DNA of 64,000 nt from positions 12,438,321-12,502,320 of the forward strand of contig CM063109.1 in assembly GCA_031841125.1 (NCBI GenBank). The letters run 5' to 3'. A program made the position numbers and the translations under genes. Shown piece by piece: positions 47,701-50,449 of the stretch (the first letter of the stretch is position 1; each line of letters opens with the position of its first letter). This DNA is from Acanthococcus lagerstroemiae. Taxonomy: Eukaryota; Arthropoda; Insecta; Hemiptera; Eriococcidae. The notes under the pieces were generated by a model that had not been told where the DNA came from, ran no database searches, and was given only the letters and a program-made list of their open reading frames with translations.

Positions 47701-48067
47701 ATGAAGGCAGCGATATTGCTGCGGAATCGAATTATATTGACATGTCAATATACTGACGAAAACATGCTCCTAAAGCACATCACCTTATTCCAGCGGCATT
47801 ACTTCACCGAACTGCCCCTTAATGTAAGTTTGGGCACACCTTCCACAAAATGTAGCCTCAGAAGTCTACTTCATATCCCGAATCAGAGCAACATCTCATT
47901 TCAAAACTAAAATACTCTGACACTGTTTTCAGCTCTCGGTTACCAGTGAAATGAAAACCGTGGAAGCAGATTCTTACGAAGAGTTCATTCTTCATCCGCA
48001 AATCAGCAATGAAATTAATAGCAAGGCAGCTTTTAGCTGGTGGGAATATACAAAAATAAAATGTTAA
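13944..48067 (+). CDS. Fatty acid synthase-like pseudoenzyme, 36 coding exons (whole gene)
   Basis: Joining 36 exons at GT-AG sites gives 6498 coding bases and about 2165 residues with no internal stop. The domain order is that of type I animal FAS: KS about 1-415, MAT about 495-815, DH about 830-1120, linker about 1120-1390, ER about 1410-1690, KR about 1690-1870, TE about 1890-2165. Insect FAS is usually 2300-2500 residues; the shortfall is explained by a missing ACP and KR deletions. Catalytic residues are lost in KS (V168, S302, N340), ER, KR and TE (T1984, S2135) but kept in MAT (S591, H693) and DH (H889, D1048). The ATG was chosen because it opens the conserved KS start and follows a plausible acceptor at 13939. 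FAS is cytosolic; the activity of this protein is unknown. It could instead be a very young pseudogene, but an open frame through 36 exons argues against that. Confidence 0.9.
14095..14714. other. Intron 1, left part
   Basis: This is AT-rich intron sequence. I see no coding potential or recognisable repeat before the hAT element that starts at 14715. Confidence 0.5.
14715..15671 (+). mobile_element. hAT-type transposon remnant in intron 1
   Basis: Ends GTAGAGACCGGATTC and GAATCCGGCCTCTAC form a TIR. GTTATCAC before and GTTATCAG after make an 8-base target duplication with one difference. Inside, an open frame encodes the C-terminal part of the transposase. Confidence 0.82.
15008..15481 (+). 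pseudogene. hAT transposase C-terminal fragment
   Basis: The 157-residue frame contains PGSSLHDQVEIIEEVRGKIQ and FGRSFSAYKLIFSDRRHQFT. The latter is the dimerisation segment xRSFSxYKxILxDRRxxF of a hAT family common in insects. The DNA-binding and catalytic parts are missing. It lies in an intron and is not an exon of the FAS-like gene. Confidence 0.75.
15757..15912 (+). CDS. FAS-like exon 2: KS domain
   Basis: The exon continues the KS domain through GKYTNDSVYDYAVF and reaches EPAFEAIVDAG, the equivalent of the conserved EATYEAIVDAG. The conserved family stretch around HPKQAHxMDPQ is very divergent here. Using the acceptor TTAG at 15756 avoids a TGA that the next acceptor, three bases on, would create. 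Confidence 0.85.
16014..16181 (+). CDS. FAS-like exon 3: KS domain
   Basis: The exon encodes INPYTLQGSNIGVFTTTC and ends SNRISFAFDFV, matching INPxxLRGxxxGVFVG and ANRLSFFFDF of FAS. The donor is G|GTATGT. The open frame runs on past the donor into an unrelated retrotransposon fragment in the intron. Confidence 0.88.
16190..16594 (+). pseudogene. RTE-like reverse transcriptase C-terminal fragment in intron 3
   Basis: Directly after the exon 3 donor the frame reads EGAKVGLEINVGKSKIM, then EHYKYLGQTVSF and CVLPVAMYGAQTWLLT, the thumb region of RTE-like polymerases. Both ends are truncated. It is in frame with exon 3 only by chance. Confidence 0.85.
16657..18998. mobile_element. 2.3-kb TIR element without a transposase gene, in intron 3
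   Basis: The left end GTGTTCCACGACATAGGCGC and right end CCATTTCGTGGAACAC are inverted, followed inward by TCTGAATATCTGAA and TTCAGATATTCAG. The interior shows no ORF of note and repeated AATTTGAC and CGAAAATC words. It is probably a nonautonomous DNA transposon. Confidence 0.72.
19004..19810. other. Intron 3 segment between two TIR elements
   Basis: It contains a CAGTGGTG...CACCACTG pair (19013-19163) like a small hAT MITE and a GC-rich, G/C-run stretch (19220-19800) with repeated GTAGGCTAC and GCAATGAAGGGG-type words. No credible gene is present. Confidence 0.4.
19814..22113. mobile_element. 2.3-kb long-TIR element with a self-similar interior
   Basis: It is bounded by CAGGGTTAGTCAGTTTAAA and its inverse, with TATA on both sides as target duplication. 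The terminal repeats run about 160 bases and share ACACTCGTATTATAATAAGC. The interior (about 20000-21960) is built of degenerate 20-40 base words such as GAAATTCTTCGGAAAT and its inverse. No transposase is encoded. Confidence 0.85.
22188..22388 (+). CDS. FAS-like exon 4: KS segment with lost catalytic Cys
   Basis: With the acceptor at 22187, GPSTTFYSDVKGSLQAL aligns without gaps to the FAS segment GPSxALDTACSSSLxAL. The catalytic Cys position is Val168 and the DTACSSS motif reads YSDVKGS. Downstream LVGG and LSPDGSSRAFDKSG are well conserved, so the loss is local. An alternative acceptor at 22151 would add 12 residues that the family lacks. Confidence 0.88.
22389..23064. other. Intron 4
   Basis: This is an AT-rich intron. 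A TCGATA-rich patch near 22945-23005 is the only visible structure. Confidence 0.5.
23065..23309 (+). CDS. FAS-like exon 5: KS segment with lost first catalytic His
   Basis: The exon starts GNGYGRSEATVMLFLQ, matching GNGYCRSEGxVAVLL of FAS. It ends MELSACGIK where active KS domains read IEAHGTGTK. The lengths match, so the catalytic His position is Ser302. It ends in phase 0 at AAG|GTAATG. Confidence 0.88.
23408..23638 (+). CDS. FAS-like exon 6: KS segment with lost second catalytic His
   Basis: The exon encodes ESNAIAEVICKNRKKPLLVG and then SIRSNLGNSEGMS. The family consensus is SxKSNxGHxEPASG, so the second catalytic His is Asn340 and the nearby Lys is Arg. The segment IAPNANFAEPNEKIEALR matches PPNLHFxxPNPxIPAL. 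The acceptor is TTTCAG and the donor CAG|GTTACT. Confidence 0.9.
23639..25936. other. Intron 6, 2.3 kb
   Basis: No ORF or element with clear ends is visible. A short word TTGTGGTACCCTC recurs near 24773 and 24914, and GTGATC-type words cluster at 23790-23900. It may be old transposon sequence. Confidence 0.4.
25937..26037 (+). CDS. FAS-like exon 7: end of KS domain
   Basis: The exon encodes VVNKPTKLTGSLVGINSMGL, the equivalent of VxxPTPFxGxxVAINSFGFG at the end of the KS. The glycine-rich FGFGGxNAH turn is eroded to MGLTPTFSH. It ends in phase 2. Confidence 0.88.
26258..26351 (+). CDS. FAS-like exon 8: KS-MAT linker
   Basis: The exon encodes KVLPRLLLICGRTEEGL, clearly the linker sequence KLPKLLxVCGRTEEAV found before the MAT domain of FAS. 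The splice phases join correctly on both sides. Confidence 0.88.
26449..26580 (+). CDS. FAS-like exon 9: KS-MAT linker
   Basis: The exon encodes EFISLINDVFKSDMPQHIHR followed by GYTIL, matching the LxHLYRGYTIL segment before the MAT domain. It has 44 codons and ends in phase 0 at GGC|GTTAGT. Confidence 0.85.
26581..27370. other. Intron 9
   Basis: This intron holds GA-rich and G-run sequence (GGGGGGGG near 27099). I see no coding potential outside exons 9 and 10. Confidence 0.45.
27371..27601 (+). CDS. FAS-like exon 10: start of MAT domain
   Basis: The exon encodes RPVWFIFSGVGSQWNGMG, the invariant FAS start of MAT (RPIWFVFSGMGSQWxGMG), then KILKPKGIDVYTIL. The GSQW loop near the acyl pocket is intact. 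Confidence 0.92.
27683..27872 (+). CDS. FAS-like exon 11: MAT nucleophile elbow
   Basis: The exon encodes GPDGIIGHSLGESSCGYAD, with catalytic Ser591 in a canonical GHSxGE elbow. The basic ERGRAL segment corresponds to the FAS xRGR that binds the malonyl carboxylate. It is one of the two best preserved catalytic sites in the protein. Confidence 0.93.
27964..28484. mobile_element. pogo/Tigger-like transposon remnant in intron 11
   Basis: Ends CAGTAGACTC and GAGTCTACTG with TA on both sides are diagnostic of pogo/Tigger-type elements. ATAATCCGGC and GCGGATAATC words lie near the ends. On the minus strand near 28250-28340 the frame reads DPDNAFSALEKSLVL, like the C-terminal tail of Tigger transposase. 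Confidence 0.8.
28990..29554. repeat. Degenerate GACTCTTC-type repeat block, left half
   Basis: The sequence repeats words such as AGACTCTTCAAGAC and TTTCAGACT at irregular spacing of about 25-40 bases. The same texture resumes at 33180-33370, so the block was split by the MITE and its retrotransposon cargo. Confidence 0.55.
29730..29780. repeat. GA microsatellite in the MITE
   Basis: An uninterrupted run of GA dinucleotides lies near 29735-29776. The same spot in MITE copies 1 and 3 carries short AG- or CT-rich sequence, so the run expanded here. Confidence 0.85.
30503..31210 (-). pseudogene. R1-like ORF2 C-terminal fragment
   Basis: The 235-residue frame contains VLTCGAPVFADAV, ANRTVSTEAVGVLARLPPIE, FHVTQVLSGHGCFGSYLHRM and CAHCASGEEDTPWHTLFEC. 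The last is the CCHC-like motif of the R1 C-terminus. It remains open to near the 3' end. Confidence 0.88.
31257..31535 (-). pseudogene. R1-like reverse transcriptase N-terminal fragment
   Basis: The frame reads VDSAIKRIRTKKRKAPGPDM and IPNVVWESV, the xxAPGPDxIPNxxW motif that opens R1-type RT. It stops near 31257, before the palm motifs. Confidence 0.85.
31983..32447 (-). pseudogene. R1-like endonuclease middle part running into MITE sequence
   Basis: It starts IVAGDFNAKSEEWHS (the GDFNA motif of AP endonucleases) and reaches VIDVTFAS, the xDLTxxS motif. Beyond 32245 on the minus strand the frame is MITE-derived and meaningless; the endonuclease resumes at about 31990 as ESGSDQRYIAFQL (the SDHRYI motif). 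Confidence 0.82.
31992..32245. repeat. Copy of the MITE/R1-like junction inside the endonuclease
   Basis: About 250 bases repeat 29925-30168 nearly base for base, spanning the MITE interior (GGAGTGGGAGAAAAAG, CCACAAA) and the first 70 bases of the adjoining repeat (GGGACGTATGGCGATGCACG). It interrupts the endonuclease reading frame. Confidence 0.85.
32496..32807 (-). pseudogene. R1-like endonuclease N-terminal part
   Basis: The frame contains NFLQVNLNHSAVAQDLLW and VDLVIASEPYRVAEARGW, matching LQINLxxxxAAQDLL and DVxxISEPY of R1/TRAS endonucleases. It overlaps the zinc-knuckle frame near its start, as is usual for ORF1/ORF2. Confidence 0.85.
32861..33097 (-). pseudogene. R1-like ORF1 fragment with CCHC zinc knuckles
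   Basis: The minus-strand frame reads CYRCLQVGHIATKC, then CYRCGGAGHKTREC and PPKCPRC, that is two CCHC knuckles and the start of a third, the nucleic-acid-binding tail of Gag-like ORF1 proteins. The N-terminal part is missing. Confidence 0.88.
33180..33755. repeat. Degenerate GACTCTTC-type repeat block, right half, and intron end
   Basis: AACAGACTCTTCAAGACTTC and GTGACTCTTTAGAC continue the block found before 29554. From about 33380 to exon 12 it is plain intron sequence with a short C run. Confidence 0.5.
33756..33985 (+). CDS. FAS-like exon 12: MAT with catalytic His
   Basis: The exon encodes ELAVACHNSPESCTLSGP, FAS ACHNSxDSVTISGP. Later comes VNVANIAYHSKYI, where His693 matches the MAT catalytic His of FHS. 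It follows the 5.9-kb intron that holds the pogo-like and R1-like insertions. Confidence 0.92.
34064..34374 (+). CDS. FAS-like exon 13: end of MAT domain
   Basis: This is the longest exon and the most conserved. It encodes VIPNPSKRSSKWISTSVPES and later SAEYITNNLTNPVLFEEA and IEIAPHGLLQAILKRS, all close to insect FAS. It ends in phase 2. Confidence 0.93.
34608..34758 (+). CDS. FAS-like exon 14: MAT-DH linker
   Basis: The exon encodes KLYIAGCEPDVNELFPKISY and PVHKRTPSISPFCTWDKYED, matching KLYxAGxxPxxxxLYP and PVSRGTPMISPLIxWDH of FAS. Confidence 0.88.
34850..34966 (+). CDS. FAS-like exon 15: DH catalytic His
   Basis: The exon encodes EYNYLKYHKIKGREVIPAAF, matching the dehydratase hotdog motif HxxxGxxxxP (FAS HxIDGRxLFPATGYL). 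His889 is retained. Confidence 0.88.
34967..35946. other. Intron 15
   Basis: This 980-base intron holds the foldback MITE at 35319-35572. The rest is AT-rich sequence without coding potential. Confidence 0.5.
35319..35572. mobile_element. Foldback MITE in intron 15
   Basis: AAGCGTGGTTTTCCAAAACG at the left is matched by CGTTTTGGAAAACCACGCTT at the right, and the perfect arms extend through CAGTAAGTCATTTT. The spacer is about 170 bases with no ORF. Confidence 0.88.
35947..36055 (+). CDS. FAS-like exon 16: DH domain
   Basis: The exon encodes YLVWDFLSKSKNEKLGTSFV and IFENVVINRNPEISAE, matching YLVWETLA and VVFEDVRFLRATxxPxxG of FAS. It ends in phase 1 and joins exon 17 as K. Confidence 0.85.
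36324..36535 (+). pseudogene. Exon-like open segment in intron 16 resembling the DH region
   Basis: After a CAGCAG acceptor-like site the frame reads SSYQVVELLEPVSFLNKR and QKSFEIIFETGSVCTRNN-SKVV. Its spacing resembles exons 16-17 (IFENVV...FAFIMIQTSGNF...TTVVISGII). No donor with matching phase joins it to exon 17, so it is more likely a decayed duplicate exon than an alternative one. Confidence 0.35.
36560..36835 (+). CDS. FAS-like exon 17: DH domain
   Basis: The exon encodes PRFAFIMIQTSGNFEAQL, matching FxVMIQxGSGNFE, then VVISGII and QIYEVFKEIGYELDNCFASI, the equivalent of DIYKELRLRGYxYxxxFR in the second hotdog half. Confidence 0.87.
36920..37084 (+). CDS. FAS-like exon 18: DH second catalytic segment
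   Basis: The exon encodes GEISWADNWVSLLDSVMKF, matching FAS GxxxWKDNWVSFxDTMLQ. The DH catalytic Asp is kept as Asp1048; the partner Gln four residues on is Lys. It continues IYPSFIRRLSI, like LYxPTRIxxLxI. Confidence 0.88.
37158..37321 (+). CDS. FAS-like exon 19: post-DH linker
   Basis: The exon encodes GEGVEMEGLEYEI and then APLKLAAYEFVSYMNP, matching GGIEMRGLxxxxxPR and PKLExYxFVPYEN at the DH/linker border. The phases are consistent on both sides. Confidence 0.85.
37461..37616 (+). CDS. FAS-like exon 20: central linker region
   Basis: These 52 codons lie where FAS carries its inactive methyltransferase-like region. Similarity is low, but the frame, TTAATAG acceptor and CTAAGG|GTAAAC donor support it. 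Confidence 0.75.
37701..37918 (+). CDS. FAS-like exon 21: central linker region
   Basis: The exon is open throughout, with the acceptor TTTTCAG and the donor AAT|GTACTG. It encodes hydrophobic strands such as CLVLVTSNTQDVFKF and CTFILVVTSEI. It corresponds to the pseudo-methyltransferase part of FAS, which normally diverges fast. Confidence 0.75.
37985..38018 (+). CDS. FAS-like exon 22: microexon of the central region
   Basis: This 34-base exon uses a strong donor, CAG|GTAAGA. A second in-frame donor at 38078 (CAG|GTCGGA) would add 20 residues without a stop, so the 3' end is uncertain and may be alternative. Confidence 0.6.
38194..38363 (+). CDS. FAS-like exon 23: region before ER
   Basis: The exon encodes PPVFVLKRTIDSKNLPIVP, which resembles the PVFLLRKxxxxxxPxVI stretch of insect FAS, then a basic tail KRKRGENN before the donor CAG|GTACGT. 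Confidence 0.75.
38364..39772. other. Intron 23
   Basis: Most of this intron is the TIR element at 38769-39675. The flanks (38364-38768 and 39676-39772) show nothing beyond AT-rich sequence. Confidence 0.5.
38769..39675. mobile_element. TIR element GGGGAGACTGCTG in intron 23
   Basis: The ends GGGGAGACTGCTGTACCTTG and its approximate inverse (CAGCAGTCTCCCC) are flanked by TA on each side, as for Tc1/mariner-type insertions. A subterminal CAAGGTAC-type word recurs. No transposase frame was found. Confidence 0.78.
39773..39946 (+). CDS. FAS-like exon 24: region before ER
   Basis: The exon encodes LPVSILRAEEWGFYRNTAYS, matching the FAS feature xLRNNxWGSYRHL upstream of ER. It follows a 1.4-kb intron holding a TA-flanked TIR element. 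Confidence 0.82.
40052..40115 (+). CDS. FAS-like exon 25: short exon before ER
   Basis: This 64-base exon encodes QIKSVEVQYFCSYPEANIPQ and joins exons 24 and 26 in frame. It lies where FAS has xxVxVxYASLNFRDVM; most of that conserved segment is missing. Confidence 0.72.
40231..40407 (+). CDS. FAS-like exon 26: start of ER domain
   Basis: The exon encodes NSYGIEYAGIHNSGTRVMGL, matching SxGLEFSGRDxxGRRVMGM, then DWNLENAATVPFVYTQ, matching xWTLEEAATVPVVYAT. It is clearly enoyl reductase. Confidence 0.9.
40508..40690 (+). CDS. FAS-like exon 27: ER with decayed NADPH motif
   Basis: The exon encodes AYYISSLFNNKVKGSSILI, then NMGDQLLLAEA where active ER domains read HxGSGGVGQAA. Only one of the four motif glycines remains (G1494). 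The rest of the Rossmann half, including FIRKKFP, still follows FAS. Confidence 0.9.
40886..41087 (+). CDS. FAS-like exon 28: ER domain
   Basis: The exon encodes TITKGKGVDVLLNCVTG, matching TGGKGVDLVLNSLA, then LNCLGSVSYCIEIGDGN, matching VRCLAxxGRFLEIGKFD. It ends in phase 1 before a 3.4-kb transposon-filled intron. Confidence 0.9.
41300..43170. mobile_element. Element with inverted GAATTGCGCC subterminal repeats
   Basis: GAATTGCGCC occurs four times at 41304-41400 and its inverse GGCGCAATTC three times at 43072-43163. This oriented clustering looks like the two ends of one DNA transposon. The RTE-like fragment sits between them. Exact termini were not resolved. Confidence 0.55.
41440..42950 (-). 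pseudogene. RTE-like reverse transcriptase fragment in intron 28
   Basis: Minus-strand pieces in order are ADQAGFRRNYSTMDQLF and LYLLFVDFRKAFDTIHLSSL (42581-42877), a GEPLSPNLFN-type and LSNLRFADN-type stretch (42360-42520), and KIGKPATRWEDELKQHTGAA (41447-41653). The FADD motif reads FADN and frames are broken. Confidence 0.82.
43802..44398. mobile_element. GTGGCAG-type TIR MITE, copy 3, in intron 28
   Basis: This is the cleanest copy, 597 bases, from GTGGCAGTTTCTATAAAAAA to CCCCTTTTTATAGAAACTGC-CAC. ATAT flanks both ends, a possible target duplication. It ends 47 bases before exon 29. Confidence 0.85.
44446..44626 (+). CDS. FAS-like exon 29: end of ER domain
   Basis: The exon encodes GLYSFLKSISLIMMPNKV, matching xMSMFLKNxxFHGIxLDxL, and then VEVGILQGLVTPLSSMQLLE, matching VxxGIxxGVVxPLxxxVF. 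Confidence 0.87.
44975..45087 (+). CDS. FAS-like exon 30: ER-KR junction
   Basis: The exon encodes SHDQGIKKVHRRQL, weakly matching GKHIGKVxxxxR, and ends HSYIIIG at the first KR beta strand (xSYIxTGGLGGFG). It ends in phase 1. Confidence 0.82.
45128..45248. repeat. Perfect 33-base inverted repeat (hairpin) in intron 30
   Basis: TGGTCATACGCCATCTTGAG and CTCAAGATGGCGTATGACCA bound a 121-base segment. The arms continue through TCCAACCGCGCCC without mismatch. It resembles a small foldback MITE; the RNA would form a long stem. Confidence 0.85.
45747..46003 (+). CDS. FAS-like exon 31: KR domain with decayed NADPH motif
   Basis: The exon begins GQRGNRDWLQVIEWLMNKGA, where active KR reads GGLGGFGLELAxWLxxRGA. 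Later ITEAERIAPVEALFFISL matches xxEAxxLGPVGGVFNLA. The VLRDALxENQT segment that should follow is absent. Confidence 0.87.
46150..46560. repeat. Diverged tandem repeat in intron 31
   Basis: A block of about 150 bases at 46155-46305 recurs at 46403-46545, sharing TGCCAACTCT, GGGAGAATGAGC, GGCCCTGAAAAC and GAAGAATTxGAA words. The unit is about 250 bases. It is noncoding in all frames. Confidence 0.7.
46584..46848 (+). CDS. FAS-like exon 32: KR C-terminal part with active-site deletion
   Basis: The exon encodes IASRKVNPNMHFISLFSGGL, then ECEERRYKGSPALVIH. In active KR about 19 residues holding the catalytic Ser/Tyr/Asn lie between FSS and ICEERR. Here they are gone. The exon ends DELPSG without reaching any ACP. 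Confidence 0.87.
46917..47200 (+). CDS. FAS-like exon 33: start of TE domain, joined straight to KR
   Basis: The exon encodes LPKNINILANLG, which resembles the FAS linker just before TE, and then VYPIFVIPSTHKDELQPMLR, matching xPxFxVHPIEGxxxxxxxLA, with KLAYPAFCATIGY. No GxDS phosphopantetheine site occurs here or in the 68-base intron before it. Confidence 0.87.
47285..47518 (+). CDS. FAS-like exon 34: TE with lost nucleophile
   Basis: The exon encodes LNRIQPTGPVTLIGETWSA, matching IKxVQPEGPYRLxGYSFGA. The nucleophile Ser is Thr1984 and the elbow glycine is lost. Then comes KLFLLEGNPRQW, matching LFLFDGSPxY. Confidence 0.9.
47596..47823 (+). CDS. FAS-like exon 35: TE domain
   Basis: The 76 open codons encode the helical lid part of the TE. 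The sequence is divergent from FAS but is repeated almost exactly at 49450-49677, which fixes both splice sites. Confidence 0.85.
47933..48067 (+). CDS. FAS-like exon 36: TE C-terminus and stop codon
   Basis: The exon encodes MKTVEADSYEEFILHP, where active FAS TE reads VxxGDHRTFL, so the catalytic His is Ser2135. The protein ends WWEYTKIKC and TAA. An AATAAA follows at 48119. Confidence 0.88.
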   Translation, partial: LSVTSEMKTVEADSYEEFILHPQISNEINSKAAFSWWEYTKIKC

Positions 48068-48118
48068 TTATTCTGCAGGGAAAAAAAAATGTGGTTCCTC
48101 ATTCGAAGTGCAAATTAC

Positions 48119-48124
48119 AATAAA
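48119..48124 (+). promoter_or_regulatory. Probable polyadenylation signal
   Basis: AATAAA lies 52 bases after the stop codon of the FAS-like gene. The duplicated 3' end carries the same hexamer at 49981-49986, so the signal was part of the copied block. Confidence 0.55.
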
Positions 48125-48789
48125 TATTGTGAAATGTGAAGCACTACTAACTTTATTTTCCTAACAAGAACTACGGAGGCAAAAAGGAATGGGCGTCGAG
48201 ATCAGGGAGCAGCTTTCGGAAACAGAACTTTTTTCTCTTTTCTTTTCTTTCTCAAATTGTTGTACCCATCGGATACTAAATCCACATCCACTGCGAAATA
48301 TAGCAACACGCTCTCATAAAATTTTTGAGGAGAGATCCTGCCCGTCTGGAACAAATTCTGAGACTCCGCCATGTATTCATTTTTAAAGAAAATTCTCGCT
48401 GAAATACATTACATCTTACCTCTCTTATAGAAGTTCCACCGTCGTTCAACTGTAATCAAACAATTTTTTAGAACTATGTAGGACCATGAATATTTGTGAA
48501 ATGAATCTAGAGAACGTCGCTTTTGAATCACTATCCCTAGAGTTTTGAAGGATGTATTTTTACCGGCACGACAAATTTGTGGACGGTAGGAATGAAAAAC
48601 AACCGAAAAAAGAAATGCACAATCGAAGAATGTAATACACGATAGTTAATACAAATGCACGGCAAAAAAAGGGTCCCCCATGAGAGAAATAAAGTTAAAA
48701 ACGCCAAAAGGTAAGTTACTTCCGCACGTCTACACAAAAATAAGAATGGCGGAATATTTAATGTACCTACAAAATTTAAACATGATGAT
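48125..48789. other. 3' flank of the FAS-like gene
   Basis: Up to about 48560 this sequence is repeated at 50020-50445 (shared AGTTCCACCGTCGTTCAA and AATCTAGAG-ACGT), marking the right end of the tandem duplication. From 48560 to 48789 nothing is recognisable. Confidence 0.65.
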
Positions 48790-48857
48790 ACTTGTGTCGG
48801 ACTTGCACGTGGTCAGTATTGAAGATAAACCATATTGACAAAAATTTACATTTCTCT

Positions 48858-49123
48858 AAAGCCGGCTGCACATTGCGCTGACGTTTTGTGTTAACACATC
48901 ATACGACGAGTTAACACGACACATGACGAAAACAAAATCATCTAGTCCATAATTGGACTGTTCACACTACACTGATGTGTCGTCATAATGCGTCATCTGA
49001 CGACACATCAGTGTAGTGTGAACGGTCCAATTGAACTAGATGGTTTTGTTTTCGTCAGATGTTGTGTTAACACGTCATATGACGTGTTAACACAAAAACG
49101 TCAGCGTAGTGTGCATCTAGCTT
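48858..49123. mobile_element. Palindromic foldback MITE between exon copies
   Basis: About 130-base arms share GCTGACGTTTTGTGTTAACA and CGTCATCTGACGACACATCA, with the axis near 48993. TGACG words recur through both arms. It lies within the duplicated 3' block and is absent from the first copy. Confidence 0.85.
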
Positions 49124-49157
49124 AAGTCCCTTTCTAAAATTACGTGTGTACCTTTAG

Positions 49158-49369
49158 TCTTTAAATAGAGTACAACCAACTGGACCAGTAGCGCTAATTT
49201 GGCAATCGAGTTATCTATGTTGTTCCAGCAAAATGGACGAAAACATAAGTTATTTTTATTGGAAAGTAATTCGAGGCAGTGGAAAAAGCGCATTGAGAGT
49301 TTGGGCTCGATTGCATCTCCCGAGTTTCAGACGAATTTAGTCAAAGAAATCTTCAATTTTGATCCTCAG
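49158..49369 (+). pseudogene. Exon 34b, frameshifted TE exon copy
   Basis: It is 212 bases against 234 in exon 34. The missing 22 bases remove the segment coding TLIGETWS and shift the frame, giving a TAG near the end of the exon. Otherwise it is close to exon 34. Confidence 0.88.
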
Positions 49370-49449
49370 GTTAGGTGTAAAACGTGCCCATTAATGACCA
49401 ACCCCAACTACTTTCATTAGGCATTATAATATCTAGAGTTTGTTTCTAG

Positions 49450-49677
49450 GTTCGTATTAAGATAACCAAGCGGAACAACAATGAGACTTTTTCAGAGCAG
49501 GTCGACCACTACCTCTCAACATTAATTCTAGATGCAGAAATTAGACAATGCACAATGAAGACAGCGATATTGCTGCGGAATCGAATTATATTGGCATGTC
49601 AATATATTGACGAAAATCTGCTCCTAAAGCACATCACCTTATTCAAGCGGCATTACTTCACTGAACTGCCCCTTAAT
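49450..49677 (+). CDS. Exon 35b, intact copy of TE exon 35
   Basis: It has the same 228-base length and phase as exon 35 and is open throughout, reading VRIKITKRNNNETFSEQV. It can splice after exon 34 in frame. Whether it is used is unknown. Confidence 0.5.
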
Positions 49678-49786
49678 GTAAGTTTTGGCACACCTTCCAC
49701 GAAATGTAGCCTCAGAAGTCTACTTCATATCCCGAATCAGAGCAACATCTCATTTCAAAACTAAAATACTCTGACACTGTTTTCAG

Positions 49787-49921
49787 CTCTCCGCTACCAG
49801 TGAAATTAAAACCGTGGAAGCAGATTCTTACGACGATTTCATTCGTCATCCTCAAGTCACCAATGAAATTAACAGCAATGCAGCCTTCAGCTGGTGGGAG
49901 TTCACAAAAGTGGATTTGTAA
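49787..49921 (+). CDS. Exon 36b, intact copy of the terminal exon
   Basis: It is 135 bases, as exon 36, and ends WWEFTKVDL and TAA. The TE His position is Ser here too (ADSYDDF), so the loss preceded the duplication. With 35b it would give an alternative C-terminus. Confidence 0.5.
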   Translation, partial: LSATSEIKTVEADSYDDFIRHPQVTNEINSNAAFSWWEFTKVDL

Positions 49922-50449
49922 AACTATTCTACAGAAAATAAAAAAATTGGTGACATCTTCTCATCCGAATGGTAAATTATAATAAATATTATGAAATGTG
50001 AAACACTGCGAATTTTATTCTCCTAACAATAAACCGGAAGCGAGGACGAATGAGCGCCGAAATAAGAGGACCGCTTTTAGAAACAACTTACTTTTTTTTC
50101 CCTTCTTCAGTTCGTCGAATCAAATTTTTGTATCCCTCCCCCCTAGAGTACAAAACCCACATCCGACGTCATTACGAAAAGGCAACCTGCTCCCGTAAAA
50201 TTTCTGAAAAGCGTCTTTGATCTTCTGAACCAAAGTAGGAAAATAATATTTTTATGGTTTTTAGATCCCGCCATCTTCATTTTTCAAGAAAATCCTCACT
50301 CAAATACGTAGATCTCACGCTCCTTTTAAAAGTTCCACCGTCGTTCAATCATGATCCAACAATATTTTACAACGATGTATGATCGGGAATATTTATAAAT
50401 TTATAATACGAATCTAGAGGACGTTGCTTTCACTATCCCTCGAGGTTTA

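Larger units (their letters stand above)
48790..49921 (+). pseudogene. Tandem duplicate of the last exons of the FAS-like gene
   Basis: The region repeats exon 33 end to exon 36 with about 90 percent identity by eye. Copies are 34b at 49158-49369, 35b at 49450-49677 and 36b at 49787-49921. Exon 34b lost 22 bases across the TE elbow and is frameshifted. 35b and 36b keep length, splice sites and open frame. A palindrome sits before 34b. Confidence 0.9.

Noticed and set aside
13944..48067. Ordinary processed or decayed FAS pseudogene
   Set aside because: Thirty-six introns are present, all junctions are GT-AG with consistent phase, and no stop or frameshift occurs in about 6.5 kb of coding sequence.
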